Assembly (NCBI GenBank): GCA_903873165.1
Contig: CAIQNQ010000289.1
Span: 1-33,207, forward strand
Source: an uncultured Methylococcaceae bacterium
GTDB taxonomy: Bacteria > Pseudomonadota > Gammaproteobacteria > Methylococcales > Methylomonadaceae
Direction: 5' to 3'
DNA: 33,207 bases
Shown here piece by piece: positions 17,358 through 28,347 of the stretch. The notes under the pieces were generated by a model, which saw only the letters and a list, made by a program, of their open reading frames with translations, had not been told where the DNA came from and did not search any database. The position numbers and the translations under genes were made by a program. The stretch's first letter is position 1. Every line of letters begins with the position of its first letter.

Positions 17358-19214
17358 TTAATTGAGTAACGCTAGATTTCTAACAGCTCCACGATCAGCA
17401 CTAGTCGCTAACATTGCATAGGCCTTAAGGGCAGCAGAAACTTTACGAGGACGGGCTTGGGCAGGTTTCCAGCCCAATTGGTCTTGTTCAGCACGGCGGG
17501 TATCTAGCTCCATATCACTTACTAATACATCGATACTGCGATTGGGGATATCAATACGAATAATGTCACCCGTTTGTACCAAGCCAATATTACCGCCTGC
17601 GGCTGCCTCAGGTGAGCAATGCCCAATAGATAATCCAGAAGTACCGCCAGAGAAGCGTCCGTCAGTTAATAAGGCACAGGCTTTGCCTAAACCTTTAGAT
17701 TTAATATAGCTAGTAGGGTAGAGCATTTCTTGCATACCCGGGCCACCTTTGGGGCCTTCGTAACGCACCACTACCACGTCACCGGCCTTAACTTTATCAC
17801 CTAAGATATTTTCAACGGCTTCGTCTTGGCTTTCTACAACATGTGCTGGGCCTTCGAATACCAACAAACTGTCATCCACACCGGCGGTTTTTACGACACA
17901 ACCATCTAGGGCAATGTTGCCGTATAAAACCGCTAAGCCACCTTCTTGACTAAAGGCGTGTTCTATAGAACGAATACAACCATCGGCACGGTCAACATCT
18001 AAGCTAGGCCAACGGGTGCTTTGACTAAAGGCTACTTGGGTCGGAATGCCAGCAGGCCCAGCCTTATAAAAGGTTTGTACGGCTTCACTAGGGTTACGGG
18101 CAATATCCCATAAATCTAACGCTTCTTTCATAGTTTTTGCATGTACGGTGGGCACGTCAGTATGTAACTTGCCAGCTCTATTTAGCTCACCTAATATCGC
18201 CATAATACCGCCGGCACGGTGTACATCTTCTATATGATATTTATTGGTGTTTGGAGCTACTTTACATAATTGTGGGACGATTTTAGACATACGGTCGATG
18301 TCTGCCATTGTAAAGTCTATTTCAGCTTCTTGCGCGATAGCTAACAAGTGCAAAATGGTATTCGTTGAGCCACCCATAGAAATATCCAGTGCTATGGCGT
18401 TTTCAAAGCCTTTAAAACCAATAGAGCGGGGCAGTACAGTCGCATCGTCTTGTTCGTAGTATTGTTTAGCTAATGCAACAATACGATGACCAGCTTGTTT
18501 AAATAATTGTTCACGATCTGCGTGCGTGGCTAACACTGTACCGTTGCCCGGTAATGACAAGCCAAAAGCTTCTGTTAAACAATTCATGGAGTTAGCAGTA
18601 AACATGCCTGAACAGGAGCCACAAGTAGGGCAAGCAGAGCGTTCAACTTCGGCTAAGTCACTGTCAGATACTTTACTGTCAGCAGCCATAACCATTGCAT
18701 CAATCAAGTCTAACTTTTTAATTTCAATGGTATTTGTGACTGGATTAGCTAATTTAACTTTGCCGGCCTCCATAGGGCCACCAGAAACAAAAATGACAGG
18801 AATATTTAGACGCATTGCCGCCATCAACATGCCCGGAGTAATTTTGTCACAGTTAGAAATGCACACCAAGGCATCCGCACAATGCGCGTTGACCATGTAT
18901 TCAACCGAGTCCGCAATAATGTCACGGCTTGGCAACGAATACAACATCCCATCATGACCCATTGCAATGCCATCATCTACCGCTATTGTATTGAATTCTT
19001 TAGCAACGCCGCCTGCGGCCTCAATTTCTCTGGCGACTAATTGCCCCAAGTCTTTTAAATGCACATGGCCTGGCACAAATTGAGTAAATGAATTGGCAAT
19101 CGCAATGATGGGTTTGCTAAAGTCGTCATCCTTCATACCCGTCGCTCGCCATAATGCGCGAGCTCCCGACATATTGCGGCCAGCGGTTGAAGTTTTTGAA
19201 CGGTAAACAGGCAT
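17358..19214 (-). CDS. ilvD: Dihydroxy-acid dehydratase IlvD
   Basis: At 618 residues this is full length. It dehydrates 2,3-dihydroxy-isovalerate and -methylvalerate in valine and isoleucine synthesis. The protein shows the Fe-S cysteine motifs [12 protein letters not shown] and [17 protein letters not shown], the [12 protein letters not shown] segment, and the usual start [19 protein letters not shown]. The start is well supported by AAAGGAG upstream of the ATG. The gene stands alone, convergent with the efflux channel gene, and is not linked to ilvBN or ilvC. The upstream gap carries the lox-like inverted sequence described separately. No leader peptide or branched-chain attenuator is visible. 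Confidence 0.97.
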   Translation of the reverse strand: MPVYRSKTSTAGRNMSGARALWRATGMKDDDFSKPIIAIANSFTQFVPGHVHLKDLGQLVAREIEAAGGVAKEFNTIAVDDGIAMGHDGMLYSLPSRDIIADSVEYMVNAHCADALVCISNCDKITPGMLMAAMRLNIPVIFVSGGPMEAGKVKLANPVTNTIEIKKLDLIDAMVMAADSKVSDSDLAEVERSACPTCGSCSGMFTANSMNCLTEAFGLSLPGNGTVLATHADREQLFKQAGHRIVALAKQYYEQDDATVLPRSIGFKGFENAIALDISMGGSTNTILHLLAIAQEAEIDFTMADIDRMSKIVPQLCKVAPNTNKYHIEDVHRAGGIMAILGELNRAGKLHTDVPTVHAKTMKEALDLWDIARNPSEAVQTFYKAGPAGIPTQVAFSQSTRWPSLDVDRADGCIRSIEHAFSQEGGLAVLYGNIALDGCVVKTAGVDDSLLVFEGPAHVVESQDEAVENILGDKVKAGDVVVVRYEGPKGGPGMQEMLYPTSYIKSKGLGKACALLTDGRFSGGTSGLSIGHCSPEAAAGGNIGLVQTGDIIRIDIPNRSIDVLVSDMELDTRRAEQDQLGWKPAQARPRKVSAALKAYAMLATSADRGAVRNLALLN

Positions 19215-19269
19215 GATGAATGGCTCCTTTAATAGTTGAATTTAAAATTCGTTGGAATTATGGCTATTA

Positions 19270-19336
19270 TATACGAAGGTTCACTCTGCTTTATACGCTT
19301 ATATAACTTCGTATAATGTATATTATGTTAAATTGT
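19270..19336. other. loxP-like inverted-arm sequence upstream of ilvD
   Basis: Positions 19303-19321 are identical to 19 contiguous bases of phage P1 loxP (one 13-bp arm plus part of the spacer). Aligned over 34 bp (19303-19336), the match is 27/34: arm 13/13, spacer 6/8, second arm 8/13. A further arm-like 13-mer in inverted orientation lies at 19270-19282 (10/13). The sequence also contains TATAAT boxes, so promoter or operator roles for ilvD are equally possible. Function is unproven. Confidence 0.4.
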
Positions 19337-19378
19337 AATCATACATCTTATGGATTGATACCTAAAATGTCCATAGTT

Positions 19379-20821
19379 CTATGTATTAAACTGCTCTGGA
19401 AAATTCCAAGCCCTATTTTTTAAGATTAAAGCGGCATCGTGCAAGGATTCAGATAATGTGGGACGCGCGTGTATAGTTCTAGCAATGTCTTCACTACTCG
19501 CAGAAAACTCCAACGCTAAAACCGCTTCAGCAATTAACTCAGATGCATGGTTACCAATAATATGGATGCCCAAAATTTTATCTGTGTAAGCATGGGCAAT
19601 TATTTTTACAACACCTTCACGCTTATCGACCGCTATGGCCCGAATGTTTGAATTAAGTGGATAACTTGCAATATTTATGGGTTCACCTGTGGAACGTAAG
19701 GCTTGTTCAGTTTGGCCTACCCAAGCAATTTCTGGCTCTGTATAAATGACACTGGGTAAAATTTCATAATTAATGGGATTATTAATACCAGCAATAAAGT
19801 CGGCTACGAAGACGCCTTCTTCAATGCCTTTATGAGCCAGCATAGGCCCCAGCAACGTTAAATCACCAACGGCATAAACGCCCGGTAAATTGGTTCGACA
19901 ATTATTATCAACATAAACATAACCATCTTGGTCTAATAATAGATTGGCTTCAGGTGCTGCTAAGTTAGCCGTATTAGGTCTAGTACCGCAGGCAACAATC
20001 ATTTTATCTACCTTTAAGGTATGAGTCCCTTCTTGGTCTTGATATTCTATATTAATGTATTTATTGCCTTTTTTAGCAGAAATAACTCTAGCGCCTAGGC
20101 GTAGATCAAGACCTTGGTTTTGGAATGTACTGAAGGCTATACCAGATATTTCATGATCAAGTACCGATAAAAAGTTCTCTTGTGCTTCTAATAATATAGT
20201 TTCAGCACCTAAACGACTCCAAATGTTGGCTAACTCTAAACCCATGACTCCCGCGCCAATAATAGCCAATTTTTTCGGGACTTGGTTTATATTTAAAGCG
20301 GCTTTAGCATCAAAGATAAATTCATTATCAATGTAGATGTTAGGCAAAGTAATAGATTCTGAACCTGATGCTAAGATGATGTATTTAGCATTAATAACAG
20401 ATTTTAAACCCGTATTATCGGCAATCAGCTCTACTTGTTGCGAGCTTAATAAACGGGCTTTGGCATGAATGTGATCAATATTATGCTTGTTAAATAAATC
20501 GATCATTTTATCGCCAATTTCTGCAAGAATTTTATCTTTTCTGTGCAGCATGACTGACATATCTAAAATAATATCATTGGCTAAAATACCGTGTTGAGCA
20601 AACTCATGAATGAGGCTATGATATTTTTTAGCCGATTCTAATAAGGCCATTGTCCCAATACTGCCCGTATTAAGATGCGTGTCTTTATTATTGGCATCTT
20701 GGCGATTATTAATACAAGCTGTATTTAAACCTAACTGTGCACAGCGTACAGCGCAAGCGAAACCCGCAGGGCCAGTCCCGACGACAATAACATCATAATA
20801 ATCTTTGCTTATAGTAGGCAT
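19379..20821 (-). CDS. Dihydrolipoyl dehydrogenase-like protein lacking the redox disulfide and catalytic His
   Basis: The 480-residue protein has the complete E3 fold: FAD-binding GTGPAG near 16-21, NAD-binding IIGAGVMGLELA, YAVGDLTLLGPMLAHKGIEEG near the second FAD contact, and the dimerisation domain. The normally invariant GGTCLNVGCIPSK segment reads DTHLNTGSIGTM, so His49 and Ser54 replace the two redox cysteines. In the C-terminal HAHPTxxE motif the catalytic His is Arg453, while Glu458 remains. It therefore should not oxidise dihydrolipoamide by the standard route. The frame is intact and well preserved, which argues for a retained different role (structural, NADH-sensing or another flavin activity) rather than decay. 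It is the last gene of the sucAB operon, 4 bp after sucB, with no clear Shine-Dalgarno. A functional E3 must be encoded elsewhere. Confidence 0.9.
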   Translation of the reverse strand: MPTISKDYYDVIVVGTGPAGFACAVRCAQLGLNTACINNRQDANNKDTHLNTGSIGTMALLESAKKYHSLIHEFAQHGILANDIILDMSVMLHRKDKILAEIGDKMIDLFNKHNIDHIHAKARLLSSQQVELIADNTGLKSVINAKYIILASGSESITLPNIYIDNEFIFDAKAALNINQVPKKLAIIGAGVMGLELANIWSRLGAETILLEAQENFLSVLDHEISGIAFSTFQNQGLDLRLGARVISAKKGNKYINIEYQDQEGTHTLKVDKMIVACGTRPNTANLAAPEANLLLDQDGYVYVDNNCRTNLPGVYAVGDLTLLGPMLAHKGIEEGVFVADFIAGINNPINYEILPSVIYTEPEIAWVGQTEQALRSTGEPINIASYPLNSNIRAIAVDKREGVVKIIAHAYTDKILGIHIIGNHASELIAEAVLALEFSASSEDIARTIHARPTLSESLHDAALILKNRAWNFPEQFNT

Positions 20822-20825
20822 AATT

Positions 20826-22067
20826 TTAAATATTTAATAAAAGATGAGCCGGAGATTCTAAACATTCTTTGATGGTGACTAAAAACTGTACGGCTTCACG
20901 CCCGTCAACTAAGCGATGATCATAAGAAAGCGCAAGATACATGATGGGCCTAATAACAATTTGACCATTTTCTACAACTGGACGTTCTTTAATAGCATGC
21001 ATGCCTAAGATTGCACATTGCGGTGGATTTAAAATGGGAGTTGACAGCATAGAGCCAAACACACCGCCATTGGTAATGGTAAAAGTGCCGCCCTTTAAAT
21101 CATCATAAGATAAGGTACCTGCCCTCGCCTTTTCACCATAAGAAGCAATGGTTTTTTCGATACCCGCAAAGTCCAATTGATCCGCATCATGTAACACCGG
21201 AACAATTAAACCGCGCGGTGTACTCACGGCAATGCCTAAATCGTAATAACCGTGATAAATGATATCACTACCATCTATAGAGGCGTTAATCGCAGGGAAA
21301 TGCTTTAACGCTTCAATGGAGGCTTTAACAAAGAACGACATAAAACCCAGTTTGACGGCATGTTTTTTCTCAAAGCGATCTTTATATTGATTGCGTAAAT
21401 CAATCACGCTTTGCATATTAACCTCATTAAAAGTGGTTAACATAGCCGCATTTTGCTGAGCTTGCAACAATCTTTCTGCAACCTTTGCTCTTAAACGCGT
21501 CATTGCCACTCTTTGTTCTGGGCGTATACTGACAGATTCTGGAGCTTGCTGATTAATTTCAGGTTTTGAGCTAAGCGTTGCAGTTTGAGGTTTTTCGGTA
21601 ACTGTTGGAGCCACGTGTACAGTGGCGGTAGTGGATTTATTAAGATGCTCTAACACATCAGATTTGGTTAATCGACCACTTTTACCCGTGCCAATAATTT
21701 CATTTGGATTCAATGAATTCTCATGAATTAAGCGACGCACTGAAGGACTTAGAGGGATATCTTCTTCATTATTGATAGGTGATTGAGTGGATTTTTCAAT
21801 TGGCTCAACAGGCGTGCTTTCTTCAGCCGATTGAAGTTTTAAAATAGCTAAAACCTCTCCTGCTGTCACAATAGCACCATTTTCTTTTAATATTTGGCCT
21901 AATATTCCAGATTCTGGAGCCGTTACTTCCAAAACTACTTTATCAGTTTCAAGATCGACCAAATTTTCATTTTTGTTAACAAAGTCCCCTGGTTTTTTTT
22001 GCCAATTTATTAGGGTGGCATCAGATACTGATTCAGGTAATTGGGGTACTACAACTTCGATGCTCAT
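20826..22067 (-). CDS. sucB: Dihydrolipoyllysine succinyltransferase, E2 of 2-oxoglutarate dehydrogenase
   Basis: The 413-residue chain has one N-terminal lipoyl domain with the lipoylated lysine in [11 protein letters not shown] (K43). A Ser/Thr/Glu-rich linker leads to a peripheral subunit-binding domain near 105-143 ([15 protein letters not shown] ... [15 protein letters not shown]). The C-terminal catalytic domain ends in [16 protein letters not shown], with His384 and Asp388 as the active-site pair. It transfers succinyl groups to CoA and forms the complex core. It begins 1 bp after the sucA stop, and AGGA within the end of sucA serves as its ribosome site. The subunit-binding domain, which holds E1 and E3, looks normal, so it could hold the E3-like protein encoded next. 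Confidence 0.96.
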   Translation of the reverse strand: MSIEVVVPQLPESVSDATLINWQKKPGDFVNKNENLVDLETDKVVLEVTAPESGILGQILKENGAIVTAGEVLAILKLQSAEESTPVEPIEKSTQSPINNEEDIPLSPSVRRLIHENSLNPNEIIGTGKSGRLTKSDVLEHLNKSTTATVHVAPTVTEKPQTATLSSKPEINQQAPESVSIRPEQRVAMTRLRAKVAERLLQAQQNAAMLTTFNEVNMQSVIDLRNQYKDRFEKKHAVKLGFMSFFVKASIEALKHFPAINASIDGSDIIYHGYYDLGIAVSTPRGLIVPVLHDADQLDFAGIEKTIASYGEKARAGTLSYDDLKGGTFTITNGGVFGSMLSTPILNPPQCAILGMHAIKERPVVENGQIVIRPIMYLALSYDHRLVDGREAVQFLVTIKECLESPAHLLLNI

Positions 22068-22068
22068 A

Positions 22069-24897
22069 TTAATTTCCTAAGGTATTGCCGTATAAAGCCG
22101 AATGCACGACTGCTTTTTGTTGTTCTATATGAACGTGAAACTTTCCAACTGCAGGTGCAGCAGACGCATCACGACCCGCATAAGTCACTGGGATATGTGG
22201 CTGGACATGATCGGTAAAGTGATGTTTCGATTGATACCAAGCACCTTGGTTTTTAGGTTCTTCTTGACACCAAATAAACTCTTTTAGTTTGGGATACTTT
22301 GCTAATTCTATTTTAAGTAATTTTTCTGGAAAAGGATAAAGTTGCTCTAATCTGGCTATAGCAACATGCTCTAACTTATCTTGGTCACGCGCTTCTAGCA
22401 AATCATAATAAACCTTGCCCGCACATAAAATAAACCGCGTAATTTTCTTCGGATTGACTTTGTTTTGCTCGCCAATAATGCTTTGGAAATGCCCAGTGGT
22501 CAAATCTTCTAAAGAGGATACCGCTAATTTATGTCTTAACAAGCTTTTAGGACTCATTATGACGAGTGGTTTTCGATAAGGGCGAATTATTTGCCGACGC
22601 AGTAAATGGAAAATTTGAGCCGGAGTGGTTGGGTTACACACCTGAATATTATTGTCTGCACAGAGTTGTAAATATCGCTCTAATCTTGCTGACGAATGCT
22701 CTGGCCCCTGCCCTTCATAACCATGCGGTAGCAACATGACTAAACCACAGAGTCGCCCCCATTTAGTTTCACCAGAACTAATAAATTGATCAATAACAAC
22801 TTGTGCGCCATTAGCAAAATCACCAAATTGCGCTTCCCAAATGACCAGTGAATTAGGGGTTGTGGTGCTATAACCATATTCAAAGCCTAATACGCCTGCC
22901 TCTGATAATAAAGAGTCGAATATAAGCGCACTGCCCTGTTCATTATCTAAGTGTTTTAAGGGGGTATAAGTTTTATTGTTGATTTGGTTATGTAACACCG
23001 CATGACGATGCACAAAAGTACCCCGCCCCACATCTTGACCCGTAATTCTAATCGAATGTTTCTCTAAGAGTAAACTCGCATAGGCCAAGTTTTCAGCAAA
23101 TCCCCAATCTAATGGCAAGGCGCCTGCCGCCATTTTGCGACGATTCTCCATGACCTTCGCAACTCTAGGGTGTAATTCAAACCCAGTCGGAAGCCTTTGC
23201 ATTCTATCATTACAGAACCGCAAATAATCTAAAGAGATAGCCGTATTAGCGGGAGTATCCCAAGTAGAGTTTAAGAACTTAAACCATTGGTTAGTATAAG
23301 AGTACTCAGGGTTTTTTGAGATAGGTCGAGAAACCACTTCACCCGCTTCTAAGAGCTTTTGATAGTCTTGTTCCATCCTAAGAGCGGCTTCATTAGTTAG
23401 CAACTTTTCATTAATTAATTTTTCAGCATAAATTTTTCGAGTCGTTTTATGCTTACGGATTTTTTTATACATTAAAGGCTGAGTTGTAGCGGGTTCATCA
23501 GCTTCATTATGTCCTAAGCGTCGGTAACAAATAAGATCAATAACCACATCTTTGTTAAAGGTCATTCGATAATCTAAAGCCAATTTGGTTACAAAAATAA
23601 CCGCTTCAGGATCGTCACCATTCACATGAAATACCGGAGCCTGAATCATACTCGCCACATCAGTACAATATAATGTTGATCGCGCATCTAAAGGATTACT
23701 CGTCGTAAAGCCGATTTGATTATTAATGACGATATGTATGGTGCCACCGGTATAAAAAGCACGAGTCTGAGACATATTAAGTGTCTCCATGACAATACCT
23801 TGCCCTGAAAAAGCTGCATCACCATGTATTAAAACCGGGATAACAGTACTGATGCCCGTCTCTCCTGCCCTGTCTTGCCTTGCTCGAACTGAACCCTCTA
23901 CCACAGGGTTAATAATTTCTAAATGTGAAGGGTTAAAAGCAAGTGTTACATGCACAGGGCCACTTGGAGTATGTAGATTAGAAGAAAATCCCATGTGATA
24001 CTTAACATCGCCAGATTTTGCGCCAGGCAATAATGATGAGGTGCCTTCAAACTCATCAAACAAATTAGCTGGACTTTTACCTAGAATATTAACCAGAACA
24101 TTTAAGCGACCACGATGTGCCATGCCAATAACGATTTCTTTAACGCCTTTTTGGCTAGCACTGAGTATTAATTCATCCAAAATAGGGATTAATGATTCGC
24201 CTCCTTCCAGTGAAAAACGTTTTTGTCCGACAAAGCGATGATGTAAATGGGTTTCAATCCCCTCAGCCGCAGTTAATAATTTAAGTATTTCAAGTTTTTG
24301 ATCTGACGTTAAGGAGAGACTTGATTTGGATGTTTCTAGGCGATTGATTAACCAACGTCGATTTTGCGTATCAACAATATGCATAAATTCAGAGCCAATA
24401 CTTGCACAGTAAATAGCTCTTAAATTTTCAATAATATTGCGTAAGGGTAAGCGATCTACGCCGCCTTGAATGGCGCCTGTATCGAACAAGGTGTCCATGT
24501 CTAATTCAGTTAAACCATAATAAGACGGATCCATATCTGAAGTAGGCTGCGTACTTTTTCCTAGTGGATTACTATTAGCCATTTGATGACCACGCACCCG
24601 ATAATGATTGATAAGTCGGGATACGGCGGCTTGTTTCTTAACGCTTTCTTCAGTAAATCCTTGTAACTGAGCTATGCGACGATGTGACTGAGTGGCTAAA
24701 TCAGCGAATCTCTCAACAACAGGGCTATGCGGTGTTTCATAAGCAATGCCGTGCTGGATTTCTTTAAAATGTTTTTGCCAACTCATTTCAACTGATTCAG
24801 GATCTTCCAGATAACGTTCATAAAGGCCTTCTATATAGGCAGCATTACTTCCTTGCAAGGATGATGAATCTTGAAAAATTTTTATCAGGTTACTCAT
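22069..24897 (-). CDS. sucA: 2-oxoglutarate dehydrogenase E1 component
   Basis: The 942-residue thiamine-diphosphate enzyme decarboxylates 2-oxoglutarate and succinylates the E2 lipoyl group. The N-terminus has the [17 protein letters not shown] segment used for complex binding in this E1 type. Core motifs include [47 protein letters not shown], and [11 protein letters not shown] with [12 protein letters not shown] (ThDP/Mg region). The C-terminal half contains [20 protein letters not shown]. All expected regions are present at normal length, so E1 looks active. It is the first gene of a sucA-sucB-lpd-like operon and divergent from adk across about 290 bp. Confidence 0.97.
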   Translation of the reverse strand: MSNLIKIFQDSSSLQGSNAAYIEGLYERYLEDPESVEMSWQKHFKEIQHGIAYETPHSPVVERFADLATQSHRRIAQLQGFTEESVKKQAAVSRLINHYRVRGHQMANSNPLGKSTQPTSDMDPSYYGLTELDMDTLFDTGAIQGGVDRLPLRNIIENLRAIYCASIGSEFMHIVDTQNRRWLINRLETSKSSLSLTSDQKLEILKLLTAAEGIETHLHHRFVGQKRFSLEGGESLIPILDELILSASQKGVKEIVIGMAHRGRLNVLVNILGKSPANLFDEFEGTSSLLPGAKSGDVKYHMGFSSNLHTPSGPVHVTLAFNPSHLEIINPVVEGSVRARQDRAGETGISTVIPVLIHGDAAFSGQGIVMETLNMSQTRAFYTGGTIHIVINNQIGFTTSNPLDARSTLYCTDVASMIQAPVFHVNGDDPEAVIFVTKLALDYRMTFNKDVVIDLICYRRLGHNEADEPATTQPLMYKKIRKHKTTRKIYAEKLINEKLLTNEAALRMEQDYQKLLEAGEVVSRPISKNPEYSYTNQWFKFLNSTWDTPANTAISLDYLRFCNDRMQRLPTGFELHPRVAKVMENRRKMAAGALPLDWGFAENLAYASLLLEKHSIRITGQDVGRGTFVHRHAVLHNQINNKTYTPLKHLDNEQGSALIFDSLLSEAGVLGFEYGYSTTTPNSLVIWEAQFGDFANGAQVVIDQFISSGETKWGRLCGLVMLLPHGYEGQGPEHSSARLERYLQLCADNNIQVCNPTTPAQIFHLLRRQIIRPYRKPLVIMSPKSLLRHKLAVSSLEDLTTGHFQSIIGEQNKVNPKKITRFILCAGKVYYDLLEARDQDKLEHVAIARLEQLYPFPEKLLKIELAKYPKLKEFIWCQEEPKNQGAWYQSKHHFTDHVQPHIPVTYAGRDASAAPAVGKFHVHIEQQKAVVHSALYGNTLGN

Positions 24898-25826
<929 letters not shown>

Positions 25827-25853
25827 TATCCACATTTTATATACAAGTATTGT

Positions 25854-25878
25854 TAGAGACTTCGTCTCTATATTTTTT
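25854..25878 (+). terminator. Intrinsic terminator after adk
   Basis: A 7-bp perfect stem (TAGAGAC with its complement) around a TTC loop is followed by TATTTTTT. It lies between adk and asd, so asd is either read through at reduced level or has its own promoter in the short gap. Confidence 0.75.
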
Positions 25879-25896
25879 AATTAGGAACACTAATCA

Positions 25897-26919
25897 ATGA
25901 ATAAAGTTTATAACGTTGCCGTCGTAGGCGCAACGGGTGCAGTAGGTGAAGCTATGCTGTCGATATTAGAAGAGCGTAATTTTCCTGTGGGTGAGGTTTA
26001 TGCCTTAGCCAGTAGCAATTCAGTGGGTAAACGGATTCCATTTAAAGAGGGCTATTTAAAAGTTCAAGATTTAGCAACTTTTGATTTTTCTCAAGCGCAG
26101 ATTGGTTTATTCTCGCCTGGTGCGTCTATTTCAGAGATTTATGCTCCAATTGCGGCAGCAGCAGGTTGTGTGGTTATAGATAACACCTCACAATTTAGAT
26201 ACGACGCTGATATTCCTTTAATTGTACCTGAGGTGAACCCAGAAAAAGTAGCTGATTATGTTAACAGAGGCATTATTGCTAATCCTAATTGTTCAACTAT
26301 TCAAATGTTAGTCGCTCTAAAACCCATTTATGACGCTGTAGGTATTAGTCGTATTAACGTGAGCACCTATCAAGCCGTCTCTGGAACGGGTAAAGAAGCT
26401 ATTGAAGAATTAGGTAAACAAACACTCAATTTATTAAACTTACAAGCTATTACGCCTAAAGTTTATCCTAAACAAATTGCTTTTAACGTCTTGCCACAAA
26501 TTGACGTATTTATGGATAATGGCTATACCAAAGAAGAAATGAAAATGGTATGGGAAACGCAAAAAATATTAGGAGATGATAGTGTTATGGTCAATGCAAC
26601 CGCTGTGCGTGTACCCGTTTTCTATGGTCACTCTGAAGCAGTACATATTGAAACAGTCAATAAAATTAGCGCAGAAAAAGTTAAAGAATTATTAAGTAAT
26701 GCACCAGGTGTTACTGTTATTGATGAGCGTGTTGATGGCGGTTATCCAACTGCAGTAACTGATTCTTCTGGTAACGATAATGTTTTCGTTGGTCGTATAA
26801 GAGAAGATATTTCACATCCACAAGGTATTGATTTATGGGTTGTGGGTGATAATGTCAGAAAAGGTGCGGCTCTTAATAGTGTACAAATTGCTGAGATTTT
26901 GATAAGAGACTATATTTAG
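25897..26919 (+). CDS. asd: Aspartate-semialdehyde dehydrogenase
   Basis: The 340-residue enzyme reduces aspartyl phosphate to aspartate semialdehyde, the branch point to lysine/diaminopimelate, methionine and threonine. The NADP-binding GATGAVG lies at 11-17. Catalytic Cys132 is in IIANPNCSTIQM, QAVSGTGKEAIEELG follows, and the catalytic His region is VPVFYGHSEAVHIET. It is the shorter type of Asd, using the GATGAVGE opening rather than the E. coli form. The ATG has AGGA upstream. It is the end of the adk-asd pair and is followed by a strong terminator. Confidence 0.96.
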   Translation: MNKVYNVAVVGATGAVGEAMLSILEERNFPVGEVYALASSNSVGKRIPFKEGYLKVQDLATFDFSQAQIGLFSPGASISEIYAPIAAAAGCVVIDNTSQFRYDADIPLIVPEVNPEKVADYVNRGIIANPNCSTIQMLVALKPIYDAVGISRINVSTYQAVSGTGKEAIEELGKQTLNLLNLQAITPKVYPKQIAFNVLPQIDVFMDNGYTKEEMKMVWETQKILGDDSVMVNATAVRVPVFYGHSEAVHIETVNKISAEKVKELLSNAPGVTVIDERVDGGYPTAVTDSSGNDNVFVGRIREDISHPQGIDLWVVGDNVRKGAALNSVQIAEILIRDYI

Positions 26920-26931
26920 TTTTTCATAAGG

Positions 26932-26957
26932 GTCTCTTGTTTTGCCAAGAGACTTTT
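26932..26957 (+). terminator. Intrinsic terminator after asd
   Basis: An 8-bp perfect stem (GTCTCTTG with its complement) and a 6-nt loop are followed by a short T run (TTTT). It lies 13 bases past the asd stop. An extra AAGAGAC inside the end of asd could pair with the first arm and compete with the hairpin, but this is only a possibility. Confidence 0.8.
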
Positions 26958-27132
26958 GCTTGGTTTGGTATGTAATTATTCAGACATATTGATAACCACT
27001 GATAAGAATCTTAGTTCTCGGACAGCCTCCTAGTGAGTGAGGTTGTTGATCGCTTGATAGCAGGTGAAAACAAAATAAAGGTATGGCGTGAATACAGGGG
27101 AATAAGCCAATACCTTAATCCTTGAATAACCA

Positions 27133-28311
27133 TCACACATACTGCCCAGCACACCAGCCGGAAGACCAAGCCCACTGAAAGTTATAGCCGCCCAGCCAAC
27201 CGCTAACATCGACGACTTCTCCAATAAAATACAATCTTGGCTGGGCGTTACTTTCCATGGTTTTAGATGACAGGACGTCACAATCAACACCTCCCAAAGT
27301 GACCTCAGCGGTTCTATAGCCTTCTGTGCCATTAGGCTTTATAGTCCATTCATGTAATTGCTGCGCTACGGTATTGATATGCTGATCAGATAAATTTGCG
27401 ATGGATATATTGAGTAGTGTTTCTGGGAGCAAACAGCTGACTAAGCGTTTAGGCAAATGTTCATCTAAAACGGTTTTTAAAAAGCATTTTTCGGCTTGTA
27501 AGCGCAGAGTTTTTAATACACTATTCAATTCCATACTAGGCAATAAATCAATTACAACTGCTTCTCCGGTTAACCAGTAGGATGATATTTGTAATACCGC
27601 TGGCCCACTTAAGCCTCGATGCGTAAATAATAGGTTTTCGGTAAATTGTTGGCGGGCATTACTCAGTGTGCATTTCACAGCAATACCAGATAAATCAGCA
27701 AACTTTTCTTTGTCGGTAGGTTGTAAGGTAAAAGGCACCAAACCCGCTCGGGTTTTATGAACTGGAACTTTAAACTGCTCAGCGATTTTATAGCCAAATG
27801 GCGTTGCACCCATTTTAGGGATAGATAGCCCACCGGTTGCCACCACTAGTGAGGTACAAGTGATATCACCTTGAGTTGTTTTAAGCACATATTTTTCCGC
27901 CTTAAAGACTATCTCAGTTATTGCACAGGATAATTTAATTGGCACATCAAAACGATTACACTCATTCAGCAGCATATTTAATATATCTTTAGCACTGTCA
28001 TTACAAAATAACTGACCATGCTCTCGCTCATGATAAGGAATCTGATAGCGAGTGATTAACTCTATAAAATCCCATTGGGTATAGCGACTTAAAGCTGATT
28101 TACAAAAATGAATATTGTTTGAAAGGTAATTACTGGCATCGACGGAGTAATTAGTAAAATTACAACGCCCGCCGCCGGACATTAATATTTTCTTGCCGGC
28201 TTTATTCGCATGATCCAATACTAAAGTTTTACGCCCCCGCTTGCCCGCTTCTATACCGCACATTAAACCTGAAGCACCCGCGCCTATAATCACGACATCA
28301 ACTTCTACCAT
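27133..28311 (-). CDS. BaiN/HI0933 (YhiN)-type FAD-dependent oxidoreductase
   Basis: The 392-residue flavoprotein opens VDVVIIGAGASGLMCGIEAG, a dinucleotide-binding fold, and continues with the family signature KKILMSGGGRCNFTN. The C-terminus has YFIGEVVDVSGWLGGYNFQWAW, where the FAD is held. The HI0933/YhiN family is widespread and its physiological substrate in most bacteria is unknown. The 'BaiN' name comes from a bile-acid pathway member and should not be read as function here. It is the last gene of the minus-strand run, 36 bp after the AI-2E-type permease gene. No frameshift is visible. Positions 26958-27132 contain no gene. Confidence 0.9.
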   Translation of the reverse strand: MVEVDVVIIGAGASGLMCGIEAGKRGRKTLVLDHANKAGKKILMSGGGRCNFTNYSVDASNYLSNNIHFCKSALSRYTQWDFIELITRYQIPYHEREHGQLFCNDSAKDILNMLLNECNRFDVPIKLSCAITEIVFKAEKYVLKTTQGDITCTSLVVATGGLSIPKMGATPFGYKIAEQFKVPVHKTRAGLVPFTLQPTDKEKFADLSGIAVKCTLSNARQQFTENLLFTHRGLSGPAVLQISSYWLTGEAVVIDLLPSMELNSVLKTLRLQAEKCFLKTVLDEHLPKRLVSCLLPETLLNISIANLSDQHINTVAQQLHEWTIKPNGTEGYRTAEVTLGGVDCDVLSSKTMESNAQPRLYFIGEVVDVSGWLGGYNFQWAWSSGWCAGQYV

Positions 28312-28347
28312 GCTTAAATTAGCCAGCGGTAAGCGTGATTGTATTCA

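Noticed and set aside
19303-19336. Engineered loxP scar or vector contamination
   Set aside because: The second arm and two spacer bases diverge, and the flanking DNA runs smoothly into native genes with no vector or marker sequence.
27014-27033. Possible insertion-sequence end (TTCTCGGACAGCCTC)
   Set aside because: It resembles some IS terminal repeats, but there is no partner repeat, no target duplication and no transposase nearby.
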